From Larkinella punicea (GTDB taxonomy: Bacteria; Bacteroidota; Bacteroidia; Cytophagales; Spirosomataceae): a DNA stretch of 64,000 nt. The notes under the pieces were generated by a model that was given only the letters and a program-made list of their open reading frames with translations, ran no database searches and had not been told where the DNA came from. A program made the translations under genes and the position numbers. Of the stretch, positions 41,375 to 50,486 are shown piece by piece (positions within the stretch are counted from its first letter, which is position 1; every line of letters begins with the position of its first letter). The stretch lies in assembly GCF_003334855.1 (NCBI RefSeq), contig NZ_QOWE01000014.1, positions 1-64,000 of the forward strand. Direction: 5' to 3'.

Positions 41375-42367
41375 ATGGATAAAATTGAAAACCACAATTG
41401 GGGGACTATTTTCAGCGACATTTCACAGCGGGAAGTGTTTCACAATAGCCATTATGCCGAAGTAGTCACAAATTTCAACGAGCCTGGCTTAGCCTGTGCC
41501 AAGATTACGAGCATCCAGACCGCCGGCATTGAGCTAATTCAAGCCAGTTTCGCGACCGAACGAAAGTTAGTGTTGGTTGATCCTGAAAACTCGGAGAATG
41601 TAAGTTCATCGTTTATTCTGGACGGTAACGTTGAATCACAGTTTGCTCTGAACAACCACTCCGTGCGCCATTGGGGCAATACGCACGGTTTTCAGTATAC
41701 GCCTGATTTTCAGGGCAAACACATCATCCTCAACCGAAAACTCCAGGCTTTTTCACTTTCCTACAATAGCAATTACTTTAAAAGCCTGACGCAATCCGCC
41801 GGATCAGCTTACTTAGATCACGTTGTGGATTGCATGGAACGGGGCGAAACATTGCTGGTGCCACCCGGTCAACTGTTACTACAACCCCGCATGGCCGAAT
41901 TGTTGCACGCCATCGTGCAATGCCGCTTTCAGGGTCTAACCAAATACCTGTTTATTGAGGCTAAAATACTGGAACTGTTTGCTTTGCAAATGGAGCAGCT
42001 CAATACCAACGGCGTTGCGAAAGAGTTCTGGAACCCCGCCGACCGCGAGCGTTTGAAAGCCGTACACGATTATATCAGCCAGAATTACCTCGAACCGTTA
42101 ACGCTGACCGGGATTTGTATTCGCTTCGGTCTCAACGAGTTTAAGCTCAAAAAAGGCTACAAACATTTTTTTGGCAGTACGGTTTTCGGCCACATTTATA
42201 AACTCCGTATGCAAACCGCCCGGCAGTTGCTCACGTCGGGGCAAATGAATGTTTCGGAGGTTTCGTTTCACATCGGGTATAACACCGTCAGCAGTTTTTC
42301 GGCAGCATTCAAAAAACAGTTTGGCTACCTGCCGGGCACCCTAAAACTGCATTTGAATACCCTGTAA
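41375..42367 (+). CDS. AraC-family transcriptional regulator
   Basis: A 330-residue regulator. The N-terminal ~220 residues have no recognised ligand domain but resemble the PchR/YbtA-like group in layout. The HTH_18 domain lies in the last ~100 residues (PLTLTGICIRFGLNEFKLKKG, then NVSEVSFHIGYNTVSSFSAAF and KKQFGYLPG). No membrane segment. It is divergently arranged with the cupin gene, which is the likely target. Followed by a 233-bp gap holding the promoter of the sugar utilisation locus. Confidence 0.93.
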   Translation: MDKIENHNWGTIFSDISQREVFHNSHYAEVVTNFNEPGLACAKITSIQTAGIELIQASFATERKLVLVDPENSENVSSSFILDGNVESQFALNNHSVRHWGNTHGFQYTPDFQGKHIILNRKLQAFSLSYNSNYFKSLTQSAGSAYLDHVVDCMERGETLLVPPGQLLLQPRMAELLHAIVQCRFQGLTKYLFIEAKILELFALQMEQLNTNGVAKEFWNPADRERLKAVHDYISQNYLEPLTLTGICIRFGLNEFKLKKGYKHFFGSTVFGHIYKLRMQTARQLLTSGQMNVSEVSFHIGYNTVSSFSAAFKKQFGYLPGTLKLHLNTL

Positions 42368-42441
42368 GATTCATTGGGAAGAACTTGCTCCGGCCCCAAT
42401 TGGATTCCTGCAATTTATTTAAAAAAAAGTACCACGAGCAC

Positions 42442-42473
42442 TTGATTTATTCGCTGCGTAGCTTCTATCTTTG
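42442..42473 (+). promoter_or_regulatory. Promoter of the MFS transporter gene
   Basis: TTG at 42442-42444 (in CACTTGAT), 21 nt, then TATCTTTG at 42466-42473. Both elements match the Bacteroidota primary sigma consensus exactly. The predicted start point falls at about 42480, at the first base of the dyad operator candidate. Confidence 0.68.
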
Positions 42474-42479
42474 CAAACA

Positions 42480-42496
42480 TTAACTTAGTGCGTTAA
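42480..42496. promoter_or_regulatory. Candidate GntR operator, copy 1
   Basis: The 17-bp TTAACTTAGTGCGTTAA is found identically here and before the isomerase gene. Here it is part of a 6-6-6 dyad AACTTA-GTGCGT-TAAGTT. It begins at the predicted transcription start of the MFS gene, a position that would block initiation if a repressor bound. The GntR/UTRA gene at the end of the same locus is the likely repressor; this is inference. Confidence 0.55.
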
Positions 42497-42503
42497 GTTG
42501 TCG

Positions 42504-42597
42504 TAGACAAGAGATGAAAGACATGAGATTCTAGACCGATTTTCCCAATGATGATCCGGTCAAGTCTCTATTCTTTCGTCTAACTTCTTTGTTCTAA
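42504..42597. repeat. Inverted repeat, AGACAAGAGA/TAGAGACC family, copy 2
   Basis: Arms 42504-42538 and 42557-42597 are imperfect inverted copies using the words AGACAAGAGA, GAAAGAC and TAGA(G)ACC also seen near 10.45 kb. It forms the leader of the MFS mRNA and ends 3 nt before the ATG, so it could hide or expose the start codon. Confidence 0.62.
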
Positions 42598-42600
42598 AAA

Positions 42601-43863
42601 ATGAAAACAAACCTCCGCTGGCTTATTGTCTTTCTGCTTTTCATCGCAACCGGTCTGAGTTTTCTGGATCGGCAGGTGCTTTCCATCGCGATTCTGAAGA
42701 TTCAGGAAGAGTTCAAAATCACGGATGTTCAGTACGGCATGATCAATACCAGCTTCCTGATCAGTTATGCCCTGATGTTTACGCTCGGCGGCTGGCTCAT
42801 CGACCGGATTGGCGGAAAAATGGGATTGGCCCTTTCCGTCGGCCTATGGTCGATTGCCAACAGCTTGCACGCAGTGATGACCAGTTTCACGCAGTTGCTG
42901 ACGTTCCGTTTTTTGCTGGGCATGGGCGAAGGCGGCTGTTTTCCCGGTGCAGCCTGGACGGTTTACCGCTGGTTCGACAAGAAAGAGCGCGCGCTGGCCA
43001 ACGGCATTGCCATTGGTGGTTCGGCCATCGGCGCCGTCGTGGCTCCTCCGTTAACAATCTGGTTATCTACTCATTACGGCTGGCGGGGCGGTTTTCTGAT
43101 CCCCGGTTTGATCGGGATTGCCTGGGTCATCGTTTGGCTGTTGATCCCCTGGAAGAAAGAAAATCTGATTACCGAATCGCCGGTTCTTCCTGAAAAAAAG
43201 GAAACCGTATCATTTCTGGAATTGCTCAAAAACCGCCCGACCTGGGTGTTTATTCTGGTGCGTTTTCTGCTCGACCCGGTTTTTTACTTCATGATGTTCT
43301 GGATTCCGAAATACCTGAGTTCGGTGCGAAATGTGTCTTTTGAGCGAATTGGCAGCCTTTTCTGGATTCCCTTTCTGGCCCTGGGAATTTCCAATATCAT
43401 CGGTGGCTGGCTTTCGGGGCAACTCATTGCGCGCGGCTACTCGGTGAATAAGGCCCGGAAAACCGTCATGGGCATCGCGGCCGGACTCACGCTGCTAACC
43501 CCGGCCATTGAGTGGGTGTCGTCGGTAGAAATGGCCATTGCGCTGATGTCGTTGTTCATGTTCGCCCACGGTTTTTGGATTACCAATTACATCACCTCCA
43601 TTTCCGACATGTTTGGCCAGAAAGCGACCTCGACGGTGGTGGGTTTGTCGGGAACGGCGGGGGCAGTTTCGGGTTTAATTCTCAATCCGCTGATGGGTGT
43701 AGTCATTCAGCAGTATTCGTATCGCCCGCTCTGGATCGCGTCGGGATTGCTGTATCCCCTGGCATTTGTGCTATTTATCTGGCTGATTCCCAGGATTAAG
43801 CCGTTGTTCGGAGAATCGCAGTCGGTCGAAGTTATCCCGGAAAGAATCCGGGCTGAATCCTGA
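42601..43863 (+). CDS. MFS transporter, ACS (anion:cation symporter) type
   Basis: A 420-residue 12-helix transporter. The N-terminus MKTNLRWLIVFLLFIATGLS is followed by FLDRQVLSIA, then GGWLIDRIGGKMG (motif A), RFLLGMGEGGCFPGAAW (helix 4) and GLSGTAGAVSGLILNPLMG. These are typical of the ACS branch that includes hexuronate (ExuT) and related sugar-acid carriers. Here it probably imports a monosaccharide or sugar acid set free by the exported hydrolases downstream. It has its own promoter and operator candidate; a composite palindrome lies before the next gene. Confidence 0.9.
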   Translation: MKTNLRWLIVFLLFIATGLSFLDRQVLSIAILKIQEEFKITDVQYGMINTSFLISYALMFTLGGWLIDRIGGKMGLALSVGLWSIANSLHAVMTSFTQLLTFRFLLGMGEGGCFPGAAWTVYRWFDKKERALANGIAIGGSAIGAVVAPPLTIWLSTHYGWRGGFLIPGLIGIAWVIVWLLIPWKKENLITESPVLPEKKETVSFLELLKNRPTWVFILVRFLLDPVFYFMMFWIPKYLSSVRNVSFERIGSLFWIPFLALGISNIIGGWLSGQLIARGYSVNKARKTVMGIAAGLTLLTPAIEWVSSVEMAIALMSLFMFAHGFWITNYITSISDMFGQKATSTVVGLSGTAGAVSGLILNPLMGVVIQQYSYRPLWIASGLLYPLAFVLFIWLIPRIKPLFGESQSVEVIPERIRAES

Positions 43864-43939
43864 ATAGTGTCCGGAAAGCCCGGCGGTTTATGTAAACAGC
43901 CCGTAGGCTGAATAAAAAACCGGCTCTATTTGATTTAAG

Positions 43940-44055
43940 ACTTTCACTTTTGCCCCTAAATCCCCTAAAGGGGACTTTACAAATCCGGATTAGTCGCGTC
44001 CAAGTCCCCTTTAGGGCCGGGCCGTCGTTACGGATTTAGGGGCAAAAGCGAAAGT
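43940..44055. repeat. Inverted repeat, CCCCTAAATCCCCTAAAGGGG family with 16-bp insertion, copy 1
   Basis: Left arm 43940-43977 reads through GCCCCTAAATCCCCTAAAGG and GGACTT. The right arm (44002-44055) is its inverted copy except that 16 bp, GCCGGGCCGTCGTTAC, are inserted inside the AGGGG word. The copy near 53.05 kb has a 16-bp insertion at the equivalent word of the opposite arm. The element lies between the MFS and isomerase genes. Confidence 0.85.
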
Positions 44056-44128
44056 CCTATGATTAAATCTCTTTTACAATAATCTGATTTCTGATTAAAA
44101 CCGTGTGTTTTCTAAATTTTTACCCCTT

Positions 44129-44145
44129 TTAACTTAGTGCGTTAA
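44129..44145. promoter_or_regulatory. Candidate GntR operator, copy 2
   Basis: TTAACTTAGTGCGTTAA is repeated exactly from the MFS promoter. A -7-like TAAATTTT lies at 44113-44120, so the dyad again begins close to the predicted start point. Downstream are the isomerase-family gene and susC-susD, which would share this control. Confidence 0.55.
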
Positions 44146-44176
44146 CTAAATAGAAAGAAGATACAACTTAGCAACT

Positions 44177-45670
44177 ATGGAAAACGAATCGTTCAACCAC
44201 GTGGCTCCCGTACAGGAGACGGGTTTTGAAAAACGAAAAAAAACGCGCCCCCGGATCGGGGTCTTTGGCGTGGGCTACTTCAAATACTGGGGTCAGTTTG
44301 ACGGCTTGCTGGATGATTTACTGAAAAAACAGGCGGTTTTCATCGAACGCATCGAAGCCCTCGACAGCGTGGATATTGTCGATTTTGGACTGGTCGATGA
44401 CGTGACGAAAGCCTACGAGATCGTCCCGAAACTCCAGGCCGCCAACCTCGATCTTATTTTCTGCGACATGCTGACCTACGCCACTTCCAGCACATTCGGC
44501 GTCATTATCAAAAGCATCGATACCCCGATTGTGCTGGTAGCCCTGCAACCTGATAAAGCGATGGATTACAGCCGGGCGTCGACCTATCTGCAACTCTACA
44601 ACGACGACATCTGTGCGCTGCCGGAATTTGCCGGTGTTGCCGTTCGGATGGGCAAAAAAGTACCGCAAATGGTGATCGGTACGCTCTACGATGATCCGGC
44701 TGCGGAGGCTGAAATTGAGGAATATTGCCGGATTGCCGCCGTTCTGCACGATCTCAAAACCGCCAAAATCGGGCACATCGGCCACCCCATCGAGGCCATG
44801 CTCGACATGCATTCCGACTCGACGATGCTGACGGCGCACTTCGGAGCCCACATTGTGCAGTGTGAAGCCCACGAAATCGTCACGCAGTATCAGCAGGCGA
44901 CGGAAGAGGAGATTGAAGTTGTTCAGGATCGGATTCTGGCCTTTTTCGACACGCCCGACCCGGTTTCAGACCCCATTTCTGAAAAACTGCGGGATTCGGA
45001 TCTGCGCATTGCCGCTCAGGTGACGGTAGCCCTCGAAAAATTCGTCAAGGCGAAAAAACTGGACGGACTGGCCTATTACTACGACGGCCCCGACGGCAGC
45101 GACACGCGGGTGGTGATGTCGAACCTGATCGTGGGGAATTCACTGCTTCAAGGCGCGGGCTTCCCGATGTGTGGCGAGTCGGACCTAAAAACCTGCATCG
45201 CCATGCTGATCATGGAACGGCTGGGCATCGGCGGCAGTTTCGCGGAGTTTCACCCGGTCGATTTCAAGGAAGATTTTGTGCTGGTGGGTCACGACGGGCC
45301 GCACAACATTGCCATCGCCGACGGCCAGCCCATTCTGCGGAGCCTGAAAAAATACCACGGCAAACCCGGTTTTGGTGCGGGCGTCGAGTTCAAGATCAAA
45401 CAGGGACCGATTACGATGCTGAGCATCAACTCGACCTACGAGGGAAAAATGAAGTTCATCATCGCCGAAGGCGAATCGCTGGCCGGGCCGATTCCCCCAA
45501 CGGGTAACACCAACACGCGCGGTTTTTTCAAACCGGACGTCCGGACTTTCCTGAAACGTTGGATCAAAGAAGGACCCACGCACCACTTCGCGCTGGGCGT
45601 CGGCCACCACGCCGAAACGATTCAGAAAATTGCCGAGTATCTCAAAATCGAATCCGTCATTATCAATTGA
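44177..45670 (+). CDS. L-fucose/L-arabinose isomerase-family protein
   Basis: A 497-residue protein of the FucI/AraA superfamily. The N-terminal Rossmann-like part has RIGVFGVGYFKYWGQF and later AKIGHIGHPIEAMLDMHSD. The C-terminal half shows CGESDLKTCIAMLIMERLGI, FAEFHPVDFKEDFV and HHFALGVGHHAETI, which resemble the metal-site Glu, Asp and His region of these isomerases. Aldose-ketose isomerisation of a deoxy or pentose sugar is expected; the true substrate is unclear and many homologues are only called isomerase-family. Position before susC, 37 bp apart, ties it to the locus. No rhaA or rhaB gene is in the window. Confidence 0.8.
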   Translation: MENESFNHVAPVQETGFEKRKKTRPRIGVFGVGYFKYWGQFDGLLDDLLKKQAVFIERIEALDSVDIVDFGLVDDVTKAYEIVPKLQAANLDLIFCDMLTYATSSTFGVIIKSIDTPIVLVALQPDKAMDYSRASTYLQLYNDDICALPEFAGVAVRMGKKVPQMVIGTLYDDPAAEAEIEEYCRIAAVLHDLKTAKIGHIGHPIEAMLDMHSDSTMLTAHFGAHIVQCEAHEIVTQYQQATEEEIEVVQDRILAFFDTPDPVSDPISEKLRDSDLRIAAQVTVALEKFVKAKKLDGLAYYYDGPDGSDTRVVMSNLIVGNSLLQGAGFPMCGESDLKTCIAMLIMERLGIGGSFAEFHPVDFKEDFVLVGHDGPHNIAIADGQPILRSLKKYHGKPGFGAGVEFKIKQGPITMLSINSTYEGKMKFIIAEGESLAGPIPPTGNTNTRGFFKPDVRTFLKRWIKEGPTHHFALGVGHHAETIQKIAEYLKIESVIIN

Positions 45671-45707
45671 TAACATCCGGTAAATCAGAGTACTAAACCC
45701 TCTTCCT

Positions 45708-48700
45708 ATGAATCCTAATCTCTTCCATCGTCTGCGACTGCTGCTGGTCAGCGTGTTCGCTATTGTGGTCGCCAGTACCGTTGCCCTGGCTCAGTCGGGT
45801 GGCAAGGTAACCATTGGTGGCAAAATAACCGCCGAAGAAGACGGCCAGCCGTTGATTGGTGCCACCGTTACGGAAAAAGGCACCACCAACGGAACGACAT
45901 CCGACACCGAAGGCGCGTTTAAACTGTCGGTATCGCCCAATGCCACGGTTGTCGTTAGTTTCATCGGCTACACGCCCCAGGAAATACCGGTCAAAAACCG
46001 TTCGTCCATCAACATCACGCTGAAAACCGATCAGCAGCAATTGCAGGATGTGGTGGTGGTGGGTTACGGAACCCAGCGGAAAAAAGATCTGACGGGTTCC
46101 ATCGTCAATCTGTCCAGCAAGGACCTCGTCCCAGTTCCGTCGGCCACGAGTGTCGATCAGATGATGCAGGGGAAAGTCGCGGGAGTGCAGATCACGCAAA
46201 CCTCGGGCGCACCGGGCGGGAACGTCAACGTCGTTATCCGGGGCATCAGCTCGATCACCGGCGGAAATTCACCCCTGTACGTGGTCGACGGCTACGCCAT
46301 CGGAACGGGTGGTGGTGGCTCCGATCTGAGCAGCTTCAGCTCCAGTTCCTATTCAGCCAGCAACATTGCCAGCAGCAGCGGAACCAACCGGATTAACCCG
46401 CTCAGCACGATCAATCCATCCGACATCGAATCCATTCAGGTCTTGAAAGATGCCTCGGCCACCGCCATTTACGGATCGCGGGGTGCCAATGGCGTGGTGA
46501 TCATTACAACCAAGCGCGGCAAGCAGGGCAAAACAACGATTAACTTTGAACACTCGACCGGTATTCAGCAACTGGCCAAAAAACTGGACCTGCTGACGCC
46601 CCGCGAGTATGCTCAATACGTGGCCGAAGGACGCGACAACGCCTGGGTGTTTGCCGGCGGAAAAGCCACGGACCCCAACAACCTCCGCAGTACGGCCACG
46701 CAGGTAAAACCGGGTTTCCGGACGCCGGATCAGTTTGCCAACTCCGGGTATGGCACTGACTGGCAGGATCTTATTTTCCAGCAAGGTCTGGTGCAGAACT
46801 ATCAATTGGCCGCCAGCGGTACCAGCAAAGACGTCAGTTACTACGTTTCCGGCGGGTATTTCGACCAGAAGGGCATCATCATTGGCTCTGATTTCAAGAA
46901 GTTTACCCTCCGTACCAACATCGATGCCCAACTGACTCCGCGTCTGAAACTGGGAGCGTCGTTTTCGGGCGCACACTCGTACGGCGATTTTGCCCGCGCC
47001 GAAGGCCACCTGCAACACCGGGGCCTGATTTCGGCGGCTTTGGCCAGCGATCCAACCATTCCGGTCTACGATGCGAACGGCAACTACTATTCCGAGTTTT
47101 CCGACCCAACGGGCATCCCGGTCGAACACCCGCTGATTATTGCGGCTGAGTTCACCGATAAACGGAACAATACCAACGTTTTCACCAACAATTACCTGCA
47201 ATACGAAATTGCGAACGGCCTGATTTTCAAGACGTCGATTGGGGTCAATTATTCCAATAACATCACCCGCCTGTGGAAATCGTCGAAAGTGGGGCTGGCC
47301 ACCAGCCGGACGGGCGCGGCTACGGCTGGGGTGACGGAAGGCAAAAGCCTGAACTGGCTCAACGAGAATACGCTGAATTACCGGCACCGGTTTGGTGAAA
47401 AACACGACCTCGACGCGCTGGTGGGCTATACCGTCCAGAAAAATACCGATGAGATTTTGCAGGCCGGAGCGTCCGATTTCCCGACCGACGACGTTCCGTA
47501 CCTGGCCGCCGGAGCCGTTACGTCCGGAACCAACTACAAAAGTGAATGGTCGATGATGTCGTGGCTGGCCCGCGTCAATTACACACTGGCTGGAAAATAT
47601 ATGTTTACGGCTACGATCCGGCAGGACGGCAGCTCCCGGTTTGGACGTGAAAACCGCTGGGGGACATTCCCTTCCTTTTCGGCGGCTTACCGCCTGTCCG
47701 ACGAGTCGTTCATGAAACCGGTCAGCTTCATCAGCGATCTGAAAATCCGGGCGAGCTACGGGATTTCCGGGAACAACCTGATTCCGAATTACGCCAGCCA
47801 GGGCCTCCTGGGCATCTCGCGAAACGTTTCCAATGGGCAGGTCATTTCGGGCGTGGTGCCCAGCAGTCTGGCCAATACGGTTTTGACCTGGGAGCAATCG
47901 GTGCAAACCAACATCGGTCTTGATCTCTCGTTGTTCCAGAACCGCCTGTCGTTTATTGTGGATGCGTATCGAACCCACAAAAAAGACCTTCTGCTGAATG
48001 TGATTCTGCCCGCAGCCTCTGGTTTCAGCAGTTCCCTCCAGAACATCGGCGAAGTGGAGAACAAAGGGATCGAGCTGACGATCAATTCGGAAAACATCCG
48101 CAAAGGCGCTTTCCAGTGGAATACCGATTTTAACATTAGCTGGAACCGCAACAAGGTGCTGGCCCTCAACTCCGAAACCGCCCGGATTCAAACGTCTGAT
48201 TATCAGGTAGCGCAGGTGGGTTATCCCATCTCCAGCTTCCGGCTGCTCAACATCCTGGGCGTATTCCAGACGCAGGAAGAAGTGAACGCCAGTCCGAAAC
48301 AACACCCCCGGGTGCAGCCCGGCGATTACCGGTATCAGGACGCCGACGGCAACGGAACCATCACCCAGAACGACCGGACCATCGTTGGCAATCCCTGGCC
48401 GGATTTCACCTGGGGCATGGGCAACCGCTTCACCTACAAAGGCTTGACCCTGAACATTAGCGTGAACGGTTCGCAGGGAAACGAGATTTATTTTCAGGGG
48501 GGCGAAGTGTCGCTGAACGGTGCCGGGGTGCAGAATCAACTGGGCATTATGGCGGATCGCTGGAAATCTCCGACGGATCCCGGGGCGGGAACGATGTCGC
48601 GCTCCATTCGGAACGACTACGCCTTCGGATTCAGTGCCGGTACGACCAAGTATCTGTTCGACGGCTCGTTTGTCCGCATCCGGAACGTCAATCTGGCCTA

Positions 48701-48908
48701 CGCGCTTCCCCAAACGGTGGTGAGCAAGCTGAAGTTGCAGGCACTCTCGGTTTACGTCGACGCGACGAACCTCTACACGTTTACCAAGTACCCCGGTTAT
48801 GACCCCGAAGGTAGCACGACGGGCGACAACATTGCCCGCAGCGGGATCGACTTTTTTGCGTATCCCAACCCCCGGACGTACACGATCGGTTTGCGGGTAA
48901 CTTTCTAA
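45708..48908 (+). CDS. SusC/RagA-family TonB-linked outer membrane transporter
   Basis: A 1066-residue receptor. The signal peptide ends in VALAQ. A carboxypeptidase-regulatory-like domain follows (~30-115; GKITAEEDGQPLIGATV), then the TonB box region VVVVGYGTQRKKDLTGSI, the plug (QGKVAGVQITQTSGAPGG, GSRGANGVVIITTKRGK) and a large beta-barrel ending in the aromatic TYTIGLRVTF. A Ser/Gly-rich stretch (~205-230) inserted in the plug is variable in the family. It imports oligosaccharides with SusD as its lid. It is in one operon with the isomerase-family gene and susD. Confidence 0.96.
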   Translation: MNPNLFHRLRLLLVSVFAIVVASTVALAQSGGKVTIGGKITAEEDGQPLIGATVTEKGTTNGTTSDTEGAFKLSVSPNATVVVSFIGYTPQEIPVKNRSSINITLKTDQQQLQDVVVVGYGTQRKKDLTGSIVNLSSKDLVPVPSATSVDQMMQGKVAGVQITQTSGAPGGNVNVVIRGISSITGGNSPLYVVDGYAIGTGGGGSDLSSFSSSSYSASNIASSSGTNRINPLSTINPSDIESIQVLKDASATAIYGSRGANGVVIITTKRGKQGKTTINFEHSTGIQQLAKKLDLLTPREYAQYVAEGRDNAWVFAGGKATDPNNLRSTATQVKPGFRTPDQFANSGYGTDWQDLIFQQGLVQNYQLAASGTSKDVSYYVSGGYFDQKGIIIGSDFKKFTLRTNIDAQLTPRLKLGASFSGAHSYGDFARAEGHLQHRGLISAALASDPTIPVYDANGNYYSEFSDPTGIPVEHPLIIAAEFTDKRNNTNVFTNNYLQYEIANGLIFKTSIGVNYSNNITRLWKSSKVGLATSRTGAATAGVTEGKSLNWLNENTLNYRHRFGEKHDLDALVGYTVQKNTDEILQAGASDFPTDDVPYLAAGAVTSGTNYKSEWSMMSWLARVNYTLAGKYMFTATIRQDGSSRFGRENRWGTFPSFSAAYRLSDESFMKPVSFISDLKIRASYGISGNNLIPNYASQGLLGISRNVSNGQVISGVVPSSLANTVLTWEQSVQTNIGLDLSLFQNRLSFIVDAYRTHKKDLLLNVILPAASGFSSSLQNIGEVENKGIELTINSENIRKGAFQWNTDFNISWNRNKVLALNSETARIQTSDYQVAQVGYPISSFRLLNILGVFQTQEEVNASPKQHPRVQPGDYRYQDADGNGTITQNDRTIVGNPWPDFTWGMGNRFTYKGLTLNISVNGSQGNEIYFQGGEVSLNGAGVQNQLGIMADRWKSPTDPGAGTMSRSIRNDYAFGFSAGTTKYLFDGSFVRIRNVNLAYALPQTVVSKLKLQALSVYVDATNLYTFTKYPGYDPEGSTTGDNIARSGIDFFAYPNPRTYTIGLRVTF

Positions 48909-48928
48909 TCCTGTTTCCAGATACTGCC

Positions 48929-50368
48929 ATGAAAAAGAACCTATTAGTCTTCCTGCTCCTGCTCGTTACGGCTACTTCCTGCAAGGATTTTCTGGCCCTA
49001 ACGCCTGAATACCAGATCAGTGACCAAACGTTTTACAAAAATCAAAACGATTTTGAAACGGCTCTGACAGGCGTCTACAGCACCTTTCGCGGTCTGTTCA
49101 ACACCAGCAACGCGGTGTATCTGGCGGACCTGACGACGGACAATACCGAAATCCAGTGGTCGTCGCCGTCGGTCAACGAGATGCAACTCGACCAGAATGC
49201 GGTGGTTTCGACCAACACGAACATTCAGGCGGCCTGGAACACGTGTTTATACACCATCTCCCGCAGCAATGCGATCATCAACCGCATCGACGGCGTGAAT
49301 TTCGACCAAGCGACCAAAGACCGCATCAAGGGAGAAGCCCAGTTCCTGCGGGCTTACAGCTATTTTTACCTCGTCAGACTGTTCGGCAATGTGCCGATCG
49401 TCAGCCAGGAATTCAGCAGCCCCGCAGCAGTAGCGGCCGCCGATCTGGCCCTGAAACCGGCCGCGCAGGTCTATGAAGTCATTCTGGCGGATTTGACCAG
49501 TGCCGAAACGCTGTTGCCGGCTACACTCAATACCGACCGGACGAAGGCATCGCGCCCGACGGTGAAAGCCTTGCTGGGAAAAGTCCACCTGACGCTGAAA
49601 AACTACGACCTGGCCGCAACCAAACTGAAAGAAGTGATCGACGCCAAAACCTATTCGCTGGTGCCCGATTACCGAACGCTGTTTACCAACGGCAACAACA
49701 ACCTGGCCGAGTCGATTTTCGAAATTGAATACGTCGCGGGGCGCAGCATGGGCAACAACTATTCGGCCTTGTTTACGCCGGCCATCACCAGCATGGCGAT
49801 TTTTCCGGGCAACCTGCAAGGCTCCGGGCGCATTGTGCCGACGCTGGATTTGATCAGAGCCTACGAAACCGGTGATGCCCGCAAGGCCATTTCGGTCAAC
49901 GACTCGGTTTTGCTGATCAATGGCCGGAAATCGTACAGCCGTCATGGGTTGAAATTCGTGGACTTCAAAGCCATCGACCTGTCCGACGGCACCATTACGT
50001 TCACCCAACTCCGGTATGCCGATGTGCTGCTGATGTATGCGGAAGTGTTGAACGAACAGGGTAAAACCGCCGAGGCTTTGCCCTTTATCAACCAGGTGCG
50101 GACGCGGGCCAAGTTGCCGGACTTAACCGGTCATACGCAGGCCGGGCTGCGGACCGCCATCGAGAAAGAACGCCGGGTTGAGTTCCTGTACGAAGGCCAG
50201 CGCTGGTTCGATCTGGTGCGGACGGGACGGGCACAAACCGTGCTGAACGCGCATTATGCCAGCCTGAATCTGTCCTTTAAAGTGGACGATTTCGAGTTAA
50301 TTTTCCCGATTCCGCAGAACGAAGTCGATCTAAACCCGACGTTGATCAAGCAAAATCCGGGGTATTGA
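48929..50368 (+). CDS. SusD/RagB-family glycan-binding lipoprotein
   Basis: A 479-residue outer-surface lipoprotein. The lipobox is in LLVTATSC, with the mature protein starting CKDFLALTPEYQ. The N-terminal SusD-like segment (QISDQTFYKNQNDFETALTG) and the RagB/SusD domain with its TPR-like helices (GEAQFLRAYSYFYLVRLFGN, and RYADVLLMYAEVLNEQGKTAEAL near the C-terminus) are intact, ending in NPTLIKQNPGY. It binds glycan and closes the SusC channel. It is 20 nt after susC. A palindrome of the GTTTCGC family follows its stop. Confidence 0.96.
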   Translation: MKKNLLVFLLLLVTATSCKDFLALTPEYQISDQTFYKNQNDFETALTGVYSTFRGLFNTSNAVYLADLTTDNTEIQWSSPSVNEMQLDQNAVVSTNTNIQAAWNTCLYTISRSNAIINRIDGVNFDQATKDRIKGEAQFLRAYSYFYLVRLFGNVPIVSQEFSSPAAVAAADLALKPAAQVYEVILADLTSAETLLPATLNTDRTKASRPTVKALLGKVHLTLKNYDLAATKLKEVIDAKTYSLVPDYRTLFTNGNNNLAESIFEIEYVAGRSMGNNYSALFTPAITSMAIFPGNLQGSGRIVPTLDLIRAYETGDARKAISVNDSVLLINGRKSYSRHGLKFVDFKAIDLSDGTITFTQLRYADVLLMYAEVLNEQGKTAEALPFINQVRTRAKLPDLTGHTQAGLRTAIEKERRVEFLYEGQRWFDLVRTGRAQTVLNAHYASLNLSFKVDDFELIFPIPQNEVDLNPTLIKQNPGY

Positions 50369-50375
50369 TTAAAAT

Positions 50376-50465
50376 GTTTCGCAGAGTTGAGCGGAGTTAA
50401 AAGGAGTTTAACAGAGTTTTATTTTTCTGCGTAACTCTTTTTACTCCGCTTATCTCCGCGAAATA
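50376..50465. repeat. Gene-less palindrome of the GTTTCGCGGAG family, copy B
   Basis: Left arm 50376-50416 (GTTTCGCAGAGTTGAGCGGA, then GTTAAAAGGAG) and right arm 50427-50465 are imperfect inverted copies around a 10-nt AT-rich loop. The arms match those of copy A and those flanking the GxxExxY gene. It lies between susD and the next gene, starting 8 nt after the susD stop. Confidence 0.88.
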
Positions 50466-50486
50466 ACCCTTTTACTTTACTAGAAA

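Noticed and set aside
46353-48713. Very long open frame antisense to susC
   Set aside because: The plus strand encodes an intact SusC; the antisense frame is a by-product of its codon bias and has no domain.
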